Of a stretch of 32,738 nt of DNA, positions 1-8,502 are shown in pieces. The DNA is taken from the NCBI GenBank assembly GCA_024761205.1, contig JAMASS010000048.1, positions 1 to 32,738 of the forward strand, given 5' to 3'. The position numbers and the translations under genes are program-made. Each line of letters starts with the position of its first letter. Position 1 is the first letter of the stretch. This DNA comes from Limisphaerales bacterium (GTDB lineage: Bacteria > Verrucomicrobiota > Verrucomicrobiia > Limisphaerales > AAA164-E04). Below the pieces are notes generated by a model. That model made no database searches. It was not told the origin of the DNA and was given only the letters and a program-made list of their open reading frames with translations.

Positions 1-536
1 TTTCCGCCACCCTCTTGGGCGGCCCTATCCTAAACCAACGGAAACACCCCCGTCCGTCTTTCCCTGACCTTGAAGATTGTTCTCGTCCGCTGACGCTTAT
101 GAACAACCAAAATAGCCAACACCTTAACCTATAAAATCCCGAAGTGTATTTTGAACTGCACATATTGGTCTGGGTTCCCGGTGCCAACGGCGGCGGCCAC
201 AAGGGACATTGGAAAAAGGCAAGTGGTTCACTTGCCAAACCCTAACAGTTACCGCCATACATTTTCAGGCTATGAGGATGACAACACAACTATGGAACTC
301 TGCCCAAGCAACCATAGAATCAGCAGTGAGATCATTCGTGGCGGAATGGACATTTGGTGGAACAAGAACATCAAACACGCCGCGCCCGTGGTGAAGACGC
401 AGGCCTTGGACGAGCGAGGAAACCTCACTAGAGCAATCACCCGCCACGAGGGACAATTTCAGAAAAACGTTTCCTAGACGGTGGATTACAGTCAGGAATC
501 CACCGCCAAACAGTTTCAAGAAAGGGAGAAAACGTG
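1..536. other. Region without a recognisable gene
   Basis: I see no convincing gene here. Overlapping open frames exist on both strands at about 151-477 (plus) and 265-519 (minus), but neither resembles a family I know and neither has a good ribosome binding site. Given the broken genes that follow, this is probably decayed coding or plain intergenic sequence. Confidence 0.5.
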
Positions 537-1089
537 ATGATGAAGAAATACTGGGTTATTGCCTTCGGTTTGCTAGCCTTTATCGTCGTGCTGATGTGGT
601 TCATTGCCGGCAACCGTGGTGGGTTCAGCGTCAGAGCACGTTTTTCCTGAACCCCGGATGTGCCGGGGAGGAAAGCAGAGGCGATCAAACACGAGGCACG
701 CTCTGGCCTATGGCCAGCTGACGAGTCTCGTCTTGGCGAAGAAAAAAGCGGAAAAAACGGAGGCGCAAACGGCTGGCGAATTAGGAAAACCGACTTCCCC
801 TGAAAACTCACCCATAAACTTGAACGTGAAGTCCGATTCCAAGCGGCAGATGGATGGTCAAATCACCCGGGAAGAATGGAAGGCGGGAATTCGAGCAAAC
901 AACACGGACTTTGGTGTGTGCCGAAATCATTATATTCTGAAACAATTCTTTGAGGACGACACTCGCTTTTCGCGGCAGTTTAAGCAGTTCTACCGTATCC
1001 TGCTGAAGGAGCACGATCGGGGGCACGATCCGGCGCAAAAACTCCTCGAATTACATCACCTAGGGCGATGTAGCGGAGGAAGCGCATGA
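537..1089 (+). pseudogene. Broken gene for an unrecognised membrane-anchored protein
   Basis: A strong Shine-Dalgarno (AAGGGAG, about 522-528) precedes an ATG at 537. It opens a 37-residue frame starting MMKKYWVIAFGLL, a basic N-terminus followed by one hydrophobic helix, which stops at 650. A second plus frame (604-1089) overlaps it and runs on with charged, coding-like sequence (for example FGVCRNHYILKQFFEDDTRF). A third-frame stretch after about 1060 reads DVAEEAHENLRDYLRTCE before a stop near 1122. The simplest reading is one gene for a membrane-anchored protein broken by at least two frameshifts. I do not recognise the family. The alternative is that only the small 37-residue membrane peptide is real. 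Confidence 0.35.
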
Positions 1090-1230
1090 AAACCTGCGAG
1101 ACTATCTGAGGACTTGTGAATAGTTGAGGCCACGCTTTGCCACCGCCGCTGGCAAAGCCCGAAGCCAACGACCTCATCGGACGACTCGTCAATGACATGA
1201 AAGGCATGGAAGAGTTGCTGGTGCCTTATG

Positions 1231-1900
1231 TCAGCTGGCACGAACAGTCTGGAATCTACCTGGGCCGAACAAAACCGCCAATTCCGACTCAGCTACAAAC
1301 AAGGCGCCCCTTCCTTGAAAGCCGCTGACCAAGGCGTACTCACCTGGTTTGCCGCAATTGAGAAAGTCCGTTGGCGGGGAAAAACAGGCAACCACTTGGA
1401 CACGGCTGGACTGTCGATCGATAGGACCCTTGGCCTCAGAATCACCCTTTTTGCCGGACATCGCCTGCATCAATGACAGATGGCCACCGGCTGAGCCACC
1501 CGTGATACCGATTCGATTTGGATCAATCTTATACGCCGCTGCATTTGCCTGAATGAACCGCACCGCTCGATGCATATCGTCCAAAATCTCCGGAATCGTA
1601 AACTGCGCTTGACTTCCGTACGACAGCAAAGACAACGCAACCACTTTGGGTGTTAAATCTCGATCGCCGGGACAAATATCCCCTGCCGTGACGAATGCCA
1701 GCCCCGCTGACCACCATGGAAATTGCAGCGCCATTGGTCTTTTGCTTCGGTGCGAACACATCCATTGTTAAAGCCATCCCTGTTTCCGCCCGCAAATGAC
1801 TTCGTCTTTTCGTTTGAACGAGTATTCCACCGAAAAACCGAGATCGCGAAAACAAAGAGCAATATAGCCACAAGCAATCTGGACATACAGCCATGCAAAC
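1231..1900 (-). pseudogene. Frameshifted alpha/beta-hydrolase (esterase/lipase) remnant
   Basis: Minus-strand frames together spell out an alpha/beta-hydrolase of the carboxylesterase/BD-FAE type. The N-terminal part, with GMALTMDVFAPK and GAAISMVVSG (start of the oxyanion-hole region), lies in one frame. The next segment, GQRGWHSSRQGI, is in a second. The core, FTIPEILDDMHRAVRFIQ, then DPNRIGITGGSAGGHLSL with the nucleophile elbow G-G-S-A-G, then FSPPTDFLNCGKPGE, is in a third. At least two frame changes fall between about 1680 and 1800. The C-terminus after about 1330 no longer resembles the family, and I see no clear Asp or His of the triad. The family is usually exported and near 300 residues. 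It is almost certainly non-functional unless the sequence has indel errors. Confidence 0.75.
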
Positions 1901-1947
1901 AGAAAACACCGGCCGCGCCATGCCCAAGCTAAAACAGAAAGGAAATT

Positions 1948-2003
1948 CTCACGCGGAGGCGCAGAGGTTTTCTTTCTCAGCGCCGCCGCGTCTTCTGCGT
2001 GAG
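1948..2003. repeat. Palindromic intergenic element of the CTCACGC-GGAGGCGCAGAGG type
   Basis: The left end reads CTCACGCGGAGGCGCAGAGG. The right end, read on the other strand, is CTCACGCAGAAGACGCGGCG. The two arms form an imperfect inverted repeat around a T-rich centre (TTTTCTTTCTC). Sequences of this flavour (CGCAGAGGCGCAGAG) are, as far as I recall, scattered between genes in many environmental genomes. Its right arm covers the GTG at 1999, which argues against that codon as the start of the next gene. Confidence 0.55.
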
Positions 2004-2049
2004 GAAAAAGTGTTTGCCATATTATGAGCTATCCACAAAAATCCGAACT

Positions 2050-3378
2050 GTGAAACCCCTCGCCAAACCGCTGACCCGCCGTCGCTTCGTCAAATCCACC
2101 GTCGCTCTCGCTGCGGCCTCAACACTCCCCCAATGGCACCTCAATGAATACGCAGCCCAGCCCGCCGCCGCCCGTCCCAAGTCACCGAATGATCGCCTTA
2201 ACATCGGCCTCGTCGGTTGCGGCGGCATGGGACGCGCCAATGCAAGACAATTTGCCAAACTCGGCAACCTCGCAGCCGTGTGCGACGTGGATGACCTTCG
2301 AGCCGCTCAAGCAAAGAAGGAACATCCCGGCGCCAAAGTCTATCAAGACTTCCGCAATCTCGTAGCACGGAAAGACATCGATATCGTTATCTGCGGCACG
2401 GTTGATCACTGGCACACCCTGGTTTCGATCGCAGCGATGCGCGCCGGCAAAGACGTATACTGCGAAAAACCCCTGACGCTCACTATTGACGAAGGCAAGC
2501 ACCTCATCAATGTCGCCAACGAAACCAAGCGAATCCTCCAGACCGGGAGCCAACAACGCAGCAACAAGATCTTCCGCCTCGCCTGCGAACTCGTCCGCAA
2601 CGGACGCATCGGCAAACTCAAACACGTCGACACCTTCCTGCCATCCGGTCCTCGGCAAGGCCCCTTTGAGATCAGTGAAGTTCCGGCGACTTTCAACCAC
2701 GACTTCTGGATGGGCAGCACGCCATGGGTCCCCTACATTAAGGAGCGCACCCACGTCTCCTTCCGCTATTACTACGCCTACTCCGGGGGCACCATGACCG
2801 ACTGGGGCGCCCACCACAACGACATCGCCCTCTGGGGAATGGGCATGGAACGCAGCGGCCCCGACACGATTGATGGCAAAGCCTTGGTGAAAATGATTCC
2901 CGGCGGATTCACCGCCGCAAGCGATTACCGGGTCCGATACACCTACGCCAACGGCGTCACCCACACCTGCCAGAGCACCAATGCTGACGATCCCTCGGGG
3001 CGGGGCGTCAAAAATGGCCAAAGACACGGTATCCGTTTCACCGGCACCGACGGTTGGATCTTTGTCACCCGGGGGGCCATCAAAGCCAGCGAACCAGAGT
3101 TTCTCACCGAGCCCCTTCCGTCAAACGCAGAGCGACTCTACGTCAGCCACGATCACCGCGCGAACCTCATTGAATGCGCCCGCACGCGCAAACAAGCGAT
3201 ATGCGAACCCACCATCGGCCACCGGTCAGCGACTGTGTGTCACCTAGGCGTCATCTCCATGCGTCTCGGCCGCAAGCTTCAATGGGACCCCAAGCGGGAG
3301 CAGTTTATCGGCGACCGAGAAGCCAACACCTGGCTCGCCCGAGAAATGCGAGCCCCGTGGAATTACGAGGCGCTTTGA
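2050..3378 (+). CDS. Gfo/Idh/MocA-family oxidoreductase with Tat signal
   Basis: An NAD(P)-dependent oxidoreductase, probably acting on a sugar or cyclitol outside the cytoplasmic membrane. From the GTG at 2050 the protein has about 442 residues. A twin-arginine signal (TRRRFVKS, then an Ala/Leu stretch) lies near residues 9-25. A Rossmann fold starts with LNIGLVGCGGMGRA (about residues 50-63), and the family's EKP motif is near 139 (YCEKPLTL). The C-terminal substrate domain includes GGTMTDWGAHHNDI, typical of exported planctomycete and verrucomicrobial members. An in-frame GTG at 1999 is possible but lies inside a palindromic repeat and gives an unusually long n-region. The gene stands alone between decayed regions. 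The substrate cannot be told from sequence. Confidence 0.9.
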   Translation: MKPLAKPLTRRRFVKSTVALAAASTLPQWHLNEYAAQPAAARPKSPNDRLNIGLVGCGGMGRANARQFAKLGNLAAVCDVDDLRAAQAKKEHPGAKVYQDFRNLVARKDIDIVICGTVDHWHTLVSIAAMRAGKDVYCEKPLTLTIDEGKHLINVANETKRILQTGSQQRSNKIFRLACELVRNGRIGKLKHVDTFLPSGPRQGPFEISEVPATFNHDFWMGSTPWVPYIKERTHVSFRYYYAYSGGTMTDWGAHHNDIALWGMGMERSGPDTIDGKALVKMIPGGFTAASDYRVRYTYANGVTHTCQSTNADDPSGRGVKNGQRHGIRFTGTDGWIFVTRGAIKASEPEFLTEPLPSNAERLYVSHDHRANLIECARTRKQAICEPTIGHRSATVCHLGVISMRLGRKLQWDPKREQFIGDREANTWLAREMRAPWNYEAL

Positions 3379-3746
3379 TCGGACAGATCACCCTATACCC
3401 CCTCACCGCAAACACGAAGGTGAGCTGTCCTGCCGACGACCGCTCTCGATCATGCTCATGCTCCTTGAAGGTAGTCCACCAAAACCCCGTCGCGCTCCAT
3501 GGCAAAGAAACAAAGCAATCACGGACGTCAAACTCGCAATCCACAAGAAGAATCGCAAACCCTTCCCAGTGGTGATTTGGCTCGGCTCTCCCCACGAACC
3601 TTGCAGCGGGCCGGAGACCAATCCTGCTCTGTGTGACAACCTGCCCAACTCCCACCGCGAACGAACGGTGGCGCTCACTTCCCATGAAACCAGCCAACAG
3701 GTGCGCCACCCCCTCCGCGACCCTCTCCATGAACGCCATGCCGAGA
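3379..3746. other. Intergenic, no recognisable gene
   Basis: Both strands carry open frames here, including a long minus frame (3305-3871). They do not resemble a family I know, and the minus frame partly mirrors the end of the oxidoreductase gene. This is probably decayed sequence continuous with the P63C remnant to its right. A run of eight G falls near 3829-3836. Confidence 0.4.
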
Positions 3747-3839
3747 TCACTGCGATGGACCGTGCAATCGTATCTCTCGGACAGCGTGGTTGATTCCCAT
3801 CTGAGCCGGCGGCTTCTCCACCCCTCGGGGGGGGAGTAG

Positions 3840-4200
3840 CGGGATGCTAATTGGGAATCCATGCCTATCAATGGCGCCGATAAGCCTTTCTTTGAGCTTG
3901 GGATGCCCTACGTCTCCAGCGTGAAGCATAGATGATGTTTGTGCCTGCGCCGGCCGCTTACTTGAACTCAGATTCTTCTCTCGCAATTCCTTCCGCACGC
4001 CGGGCGCAAGGCGTTCACAAACGATGCCGTTGGTGTAACCTCCCATCACGGATGGCCGCTTTGCCGTCCGCATTTCCGGCCTTTCAAACGGAAAAATCTG
4101 TTTGTAGAGCCCGAAGGGGAAGCCCCGGCCCAAGGCATAGCTCCTTGGCGATGAATTGCTCGAGAATGATCGCTCTCAGCGCGTTCTTCTGAGGATGCAC
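3840..4200 (-). pseudogene. P63C-domain protein remnant, frameshifted
   Basis: Read on the minus strand, about 4190-4137 gives ALRAIILEQFIAKELCLG. After a frame change come FPFGLYKQIFPFERPEMR, KRPSVMGGYTNGIVCERLAP, GVRKELREKN and, after another change, DVGHPKLKERLIGAIDRHG. The order FIAKEL, F-Y-K-I-F, KRPSVxGxYTNxIVYERLAPGVxxEL and GHPKLKExL is what I know from the P63C domain (named from phage and found in many bacterial proteins, function unknown). The histidine-rich stretch expected between LREKN and DVGHP is garbled. The gene may extend upstream to about 4580, but I recognise nothing there. Confidence 0.65.
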
Positions 4201-4810
4201 TTGGCGACCACTTCACCGCCGAGCCCAAGAACGGCAACACGAGCAAAAACCCTGCGTCAAAACCTCGTGGTACTTGGCTGAAGACTCCCGTTATTTCTTC
4301 AACGCCCCATTTCCCGAGACTTGTAGAACCGCCCCGCAAACGTCCGACAGGACAGCGGCGGAGTGACCGTGGGCAATTGCCGCCACCAACCGGCTTTTGG
4401 CATGAAATCGGGTTGATTGAACCCCACCGAACTGCTCCCGAGGAGCGCACGCAATCCGTTTGCGTCGGGAACTGATTGAATCTGCCCATGACGCTCACAA
4501 CTTGAAACCACTCGAATAGAATGATTCCAAAACAGCCAACACCTTCTAGGAAATTCTGTTTTGTTAAGCGGATCATTGCTTAAATCAAGGAGCAAGCGCG
4601 AAACCCCACATCAGAGCAAACGTTAACCAGCAGTAGCAACAGAAAAAACTGAACTGAATGAGTCAAACCCTAAAGAGATCAAGAACATGGATATTTTATT
4701 GATGCCGCTGCGGCGCCTGACTGATATCCGCGGTAATCTGCTTTACAAGATGCTCGTTTAATCGCTCAAATCCCGCCATTATCGATTTGAGCCACTATTA
4801 CTCCATTCAG
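4201..4810. other. Intergenic, largely decayed sequence
   Basis: No supported gene. The minus-strand frame reaching 4576-4595 could be the lost N-terminal part of the P63C gene. A 24-codon plus frame at 4687-4761 (MDILLMPLRRLTDIRG) begins with ATG after a weak AAGAGATC. It is too short to judge and could be a leader ahead of the ThuA-like gene. Confidence 0.3.
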
Positions 4811-5581
4811 ATGATCAATCTCTCAGGAATGCTCCGTCTTGTTTTCTTCGTCATTTTGTTTGGGTTAGCGAATCACTTTTCCGCCCTTCAAGCCGCGCCT
4901 CGTCATGTTGTCTTCATCATTGCGGAGGACGAATACAAAGCCAGCGAATCCCTACCGAAGTTCGCACAAGAGCAGCTCACGAAGTTACCAGGCTTTCAAA
5001 GCACGTTTCTGAAACAAGACCGGCAGAATAAACACAACATCCCTGGAATGGATATCCTTCGTGAAGCCGATCTAGTCGTGCTCTACGTCCGCCGACGATC
5101 CTTGCCAAACGCCCAAATGCAACGCTTCAAAAACTATCTCGATCAAGGGAAACCGCTCCTTGCGCTACGGACGTCGAGTCACGCTTGGGACACCCGTAAC
5201 AAAGGACTAAAGAATCAAGTGGAATGGAAGACATTTGATCCGGATGTGCTAGGAGGCAACTACCATGGTCACCACGGCAAAGGCACCGAGACAACCATTT
5301 CGATCATTCCCGGAATGTCCTCCCACCCTATCCTCAGTGGCGTCGAGGCTGACCGCCTGATCGGCAAAGGCTCCCTCTACAAGGCGTCACCTTTAAAGCC
5401 CTCAGCCCAAGTCATCCTTACAGGGACCATCCCAGACCAACCCCCCGAGCCCATCCTTTGGTTTCATCAATACGGGAAGTCTCAGGTGGTTTACACTTCG
5501 CTCGGCCACGTTGGCGATTTTGCCCAGCCAGCTTTCAACCGGCTTCTGCTGAACACGATCCGCTATCTTACCAAAGATTGA
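4811..5581 (+). CDS. ThuA-like domain protein, secreted
   Basis: About 256 residues from the ATG at 4811; a TTG at 4787 and an ATG at 4826 are alternatives and none has a strong ribosome site. The first 27 residues form a signal peptide (MLRLVFFVILFGL core, then ALQAA). The mature part carries ThuA-like landmarks: HVVFIIAEDEYKASESLP, the strand DLVVLYVRRRSLP followed by the helix QMQRFKNYLDQGKPLLALRT with SSHAW, and the histidine-rich GNYHGHHGKG. ThuA-like proteins have a class I glutamine-amidotransferase-like fold, and their catalytic role is mostly unknown. Exported members are abundant in this bacterial group near sugar-processing genes. The last 14 bases overlap the end of the convergent CotH-type gene, so there is no room for a separate terminator. 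Confidence 0.85.
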   Translation: MINLSGMLRLVFFVILFGLANHFSALQAAPRHVVFIIAEDEYKASESLPKFAQEQLTKLPGFQSTFLKQDRQNKHNIPGMDILREADLVVLYVRRRSLPNAQMQRFKNYLDQGKPLLALRTSSHAWDTRNKGLKNQVEWKTFDPDVLGGNYHGHHGKGTETTISIIPGMSSHPILSGVEADRLIGKGSLYKASPLKPSAQVILTGTIPDQPPEPILWFHQYGKSQVVYTSLGHVGDFAQPAFNRLLLNTIRYLTKD

Positions 5582-7784
5582 TGTCTTTTAGCTGTTCGAT
5601 CACTCGGGCCGTCCGCTGCGGAAAATAAGTATCCAGTAGCCGCTGAACTTCTTTCTCCCAATGGCTGTCGGGCTCATACCGTTCATAGGGACCGGTTTGA
5701 TATGAATGCACATCCCGCCGATAGTCCCCCCACCGCACGGCTTCAAGCACGATGGCGTCACGAATCGTTGCGGCCAGTTCTTCGTAGCGTTGGCGACTTG
5801 CCTCGGGAGACAATGCGCCACCATTTCCTAAAACCGATCGTGCTCGCTCCCGAAACAACTGACGAAAGTCTGGATTCTCCCTCAGGCGGTGGAACAACCG
5901 AGCGGGAGTAAAATCCCGGTCAACGTGAGTGATGATGTCATCCAGTGACTCCAGTGCTCGCTCACCGTCCCAGCCGAAAAATTGATATCGCTCTCCCGGC
6001 TTGCGCCTTCTTCCCGCATACCAGTTCAAGTCTCCCTGCCAATCGGAACTGCCTCCGTAGAACTGCACGAGCATAAAGTCAACAAAGGATTCGACGTCCA
6101 AAATCTTGGCAAGGACAGCGCAGCGCTCTGGAGCCTCCAGCCCACCATTCGCCACCTCAAACAAGCGATTCCAAATGACCGCATCCCCCATCAAGACATT
6201 GGATGCATTCCGGCTGTCGTAGTCTGTAGGATTTCCACCCAAAGTCGCCGCCAGAAACGAGGCGTCAGGTCGTTCGCACAGATTGTAGACGCCCCAGTAA
6301 AGACCGTTCAGGAAAAGGTGAACAAATCGACCTCGGACAGAAGGCCGCCCCAAAGCCGTCATCGAATGACGCATCCACTCGTCCCTGAGCAAATCACCCC
6401 GCGCCCGTTCCTGGCTATTGCCATGCAGCCAGCTGTTGTTCCATCCCGCCCGCAAGATGATGTTCTTAAATCGCTTCGCGCCGTTCTCGCCGAACAACGG
6501 ATAACGGAGTTCGGTGGTCGAGCCGTACTGCTCTCGAAATACAATTCGGAAGGAATGCTTTGGACTCTCTTCCGGCCGGCGACTCAACCCTCCCTGAATA
6601 CGAACGCCACAATTCGTCCGAAATTCCTTCCCACCTTCCCCTTTCAGAAAGAGCAGCTCAATCGATCCGGGTCTTTCCCAAGCTCGACCGGAGTTTTCCG
6701 AATTCGAATAGATCCCTAAATCCCGATCAAAAAGCGCCCCGGGATCCAGAGCCAAAGAAAGCGAAGGGATTGCCTTGAGAGCAGTCACAAGACGCGCTCT
6801 GTAACGATCGTCACCAACAACCTCGGGATCCATCTCATAGTCGGCCGGCACAGCCCAATCTCCTTTCACCCCCCAACTCTCCGGCAAGCCCTGCCCATTC
6901 TGCATCACCAAGGAATCCGCAAACAGATAAGTTTGAGTATCGGTGTTGGATGATTTGAAACGCTCCTTAAACGTTGCCGCTCGAACAACGGTGGTGCGAT
7001 CGATTGTCACTGGGCCCTTATAAACCTGACCATTCTCGTCAGAGGGCCAACTTCCATCAGTGGTGTAACGAATCGGCGCCTGCGGTGTCTTGGATTTAAG
7101 AATCAGTCGAAATGGCTGTTCAACGAATCCACCCTTTCTGCTAAAGCGCGTATCTGCAACCTGTCCCCAGATTTCACCCTTATTCGGGCCACCGGGGCTT
7201 GGTCTGCCAAATAACGCAGTTGATCGATAAGCACCCGGGGAGCGAACGAAAGATTGAGAGAAAAACTCTGCCCGAATGCCGTAGCTCTCGTCGCCCTTAT
7301 GCCGTGGGAACTTCGGCAAAAACTCGTGAACCACTTTGGTCCCACTCGGATCGACCAGGGCAAGGTACTCCCCGGTCTCGTCGAGCATGAAGTTCGTGTG
7401 CAAATCATCCAGGAATTGACTCCGATCTTTCCCTGAAGCAAAGACAACCAAGAACGCGCCCGGTTCCAGTTCAATCTCTGGGAATTGCCAGCGGGTCAAC
7501 TGGCGGAAGTCATCGGTCAAGTACCAGCCGGTGAGGTTTCTCGATTCGTTCCCCGGATTGTGAATCTCAATCCAATCTGAATAATCGCCGTCGGAATCGG
7601 CAAGGGTAGTCCAGTTCGAGGCCTGAATCTCAGAAATCAGGACCTGGGGCCGGACAACAGAAGAAGTCAGGTATTCGGGGTTCCACCAAAGAAGACCACA
7701 GGTAACGCCCAACAAGGCCAAGACAAAGATGCCTACCGGAATTCGAAATCCGGAAACTTGCTGGGCAGAGCGATAACTGTTCAT
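5568..7784 (-). CDS. Lamin-tail / CotH-kinase domain protein
   Basis: About 738 residues, starting at the ATG at 7784, which has GGTGGAG about eight bases ahead and lies one base past the stop of the VTC gene; an in-frame ATG at 7817 would overlap that gene. Residues about 12-32 are a signal anchor (VGIFVLALLGVTCGLLWW). A lamin-tail domain follows (about 40-130; VLISEIQASNW, DYSDWIEIHNPG, GWYLTDD), then a chitobiase C-terminal-like segment (PIRYTTDGSWPS, about 240-290), then a CotH domain (LSLALDPGALFD, NCGVRIQGGLSRRP, ILRAGWNNSW, RGRFVHLFLNGLYWGVYNL). CotH proteins include spore-coat kinases that use ATP to phosphorylate protein; whether this one is active is unknown. It is probably an envelope protein that works with the two genes upstream. 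Confidence 0.88.
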   Translation of the reverse strand: MNSYRSAQQVSGFRIPVGIFVLALLGVTCGLLWWNPEYLTSSVVRPQVLISEIQASNWTTLADSDGDYSDWIEIHNPGNESRNLTGWYLTDDFRQLTRWQFPEIELEPGAFLVVFASGKDRSQFLDDLHTNFMLDETGEYLALVDPSGTKVVHEFLPKFPRHKGDESYGIRAEFFSQSFVRSPGAYRSTALFGRPSPGGPNKGEIWGQVADTRFSRKGGFVEQPFRLILKSKTPQAPIRYTTDGSWPSDENGQVYKGPVTIDRTTVVRAATFKERFKSSNTDTQTYLFADSLVMQNGQGLPESWGVKGDWAVPADYEMDPEVVGDDRYRARLVTALKAIPSLSLALDPGALFDRDLGIYSNSENSGRAWERPGSIELLFLKGEGGKEFRTNCGVRIQGGLSRRPEESPKHSFRIVFREQYGSTTELRYPLFGENGAKRFKNIILRAGWNNSWLHGNSQERARGDLLRDEWMRHSMTALGRPSVRGRFVHLFLNGLYWGVYNLCERPDASFLAATLGGNPTDYDSRNASNVLMGDAVIWNRLFEVANGGLEAPERCAVLAKILDVESFVDFMLVQFYGGSSDWQGDLNWYAGRRRKPGERYQFFGWDGERALESLDDIITHVDRDFTPARLFHRLRENPDFRQLFRERARSVLGNGGALSPEASRQRYEELAATIRDAIVLEAVRWGDYRRDVHSYQTGPYERYEPDSHWEKEVQRLLDTYFPQRTARVIEQLKDINLW

Positions 7785-7785
7785 C

Positions 7786-8481
7786 TCACAACTCCACCAT
7801 CTCCAGCCCGACCACATACTTCGACATACGGGTCACGCGAAAGGGAAAGAAATTCATGATCCCGTCATTAAGATCAGCAACGGCTCCCGAATATTTCAAT
7901 TCCATCACTGTGCTCCCAAGCAACAGCCGCCGAGCAATGAAATAGTTGTGATAACGGGCGATCCGATAGAACTCCAATCCCGTGTCAATGGTAATCCGAT
8001 AGTCGCGGTCAGCCGAGATAAAGTATTTGCGGTGATACCGATTGACCAGGGACGGCGTGACAAAACTCAATTCCCGTCTCACTCCCTCATCCAAATCACT
8101 TTGTGCAAAGACTTCATTTAGATTTGCCACGTTGAAGCCTTCCTCAAACTGGAAATCCGCCAAGCAATGAGAATCCTTCGTCCCTACCATTCCCCGTTTG
8201 ATCTTGTACTCCAGCACCGGCTGCTTCACCAAGCCGAACAGATCTCCGTACCAACGAATTCGAATCTTGGTGCGATTCGCAACACCGGCGAGATTCTGAC
8301 AGTAGTTCCCTAGCGAGAAGGTATCGAAGTAGATATTATTGATGTAACGGGGAGGAAACGCCTTGCGGAAGAAAGCCGGACACCGCAACACCCACGCCTC
8401 GATTTCGTCCGCTGGATAGTCGACGACGTGATACTTTCGTTCGAAACGAAAATCATATTCCGATTCGAGAGCGAGTGCCAT
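7786..8481 (-). CDS. VTC-domain protein (polyphosphate polymerase-like)
   Basis: A 231-residue protein made of a single VTC domain, the tunnel-fold domain of the yeast vacuolar polyphosphate polymerase Vtc4. Visible landmarks: the N-terminal basic pair FRFERKYHV (about 11-19), INNIYFDTF (about 47-55), KIRIRWYG (about 72-79), LEYKIKRG (about 90-97), RKYF mid-way, and the C-terminal VMELKYSG. These Arg/Lys/Glu positions line the tunnel in the family. No membrane segment is present, so it should act on the cytoplasmic face. It sits between the DUF4956 membrane protein (21 bases upstream) and the CotH-type gene (one base downstream), a partnership I know from other bacteria. Nucleotide or polyphosphate chemistry is inferred from family only. 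Confidence 0.88.
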   Translation of the reverse strand: MALALESEYDFRFERKYHVVDYPADEIEAWVLRCPAFFRKAFPPRYINNIYFDTFSLGNYCQNLAGVANRTKIRIRWYGDLFGLVKQPVLEYKIKRGMVGTKDSHCLADFQFEEGFNVANLNEVFAQSDLDEGVRRELSFVTPSLVNRYHRKYFISADRDYRITIDTGLEFYRIARYHNYFIARRLLLGSTVMELKYSGAVADLNDGIMNFFPFRVTRMSKYVVGLEMVEL

Positions 8482-8502
8482 GTCGAGGTGGAACCGTTCG
8501 GG

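Noticed and set aside
1137-1328. 63-codon plus frame after the broken membrane-anchored gene
   Set aside because: It looks faintly coding (NDLIGRLVNDMKGMEELL), but I recognise no family and it runs into the antisense of the esterase remnant. It may be more debris of the 537-1089 gene.
2182-3027. Long minus-strand frame (281 codons) inside the oxidoreductase gene
   Set aside because: It is the antisense shadow of a well-supported Gfo/Idh/MocA gene; its Val/Ala/Gly-rich translation resembles no family.
5982-6719. Plus-strand frame of 245 codons inside the CotH gene
   Set aside because: It mirrors the lamin-tail/CotH gene, which has clear domain motifs on the other strand.
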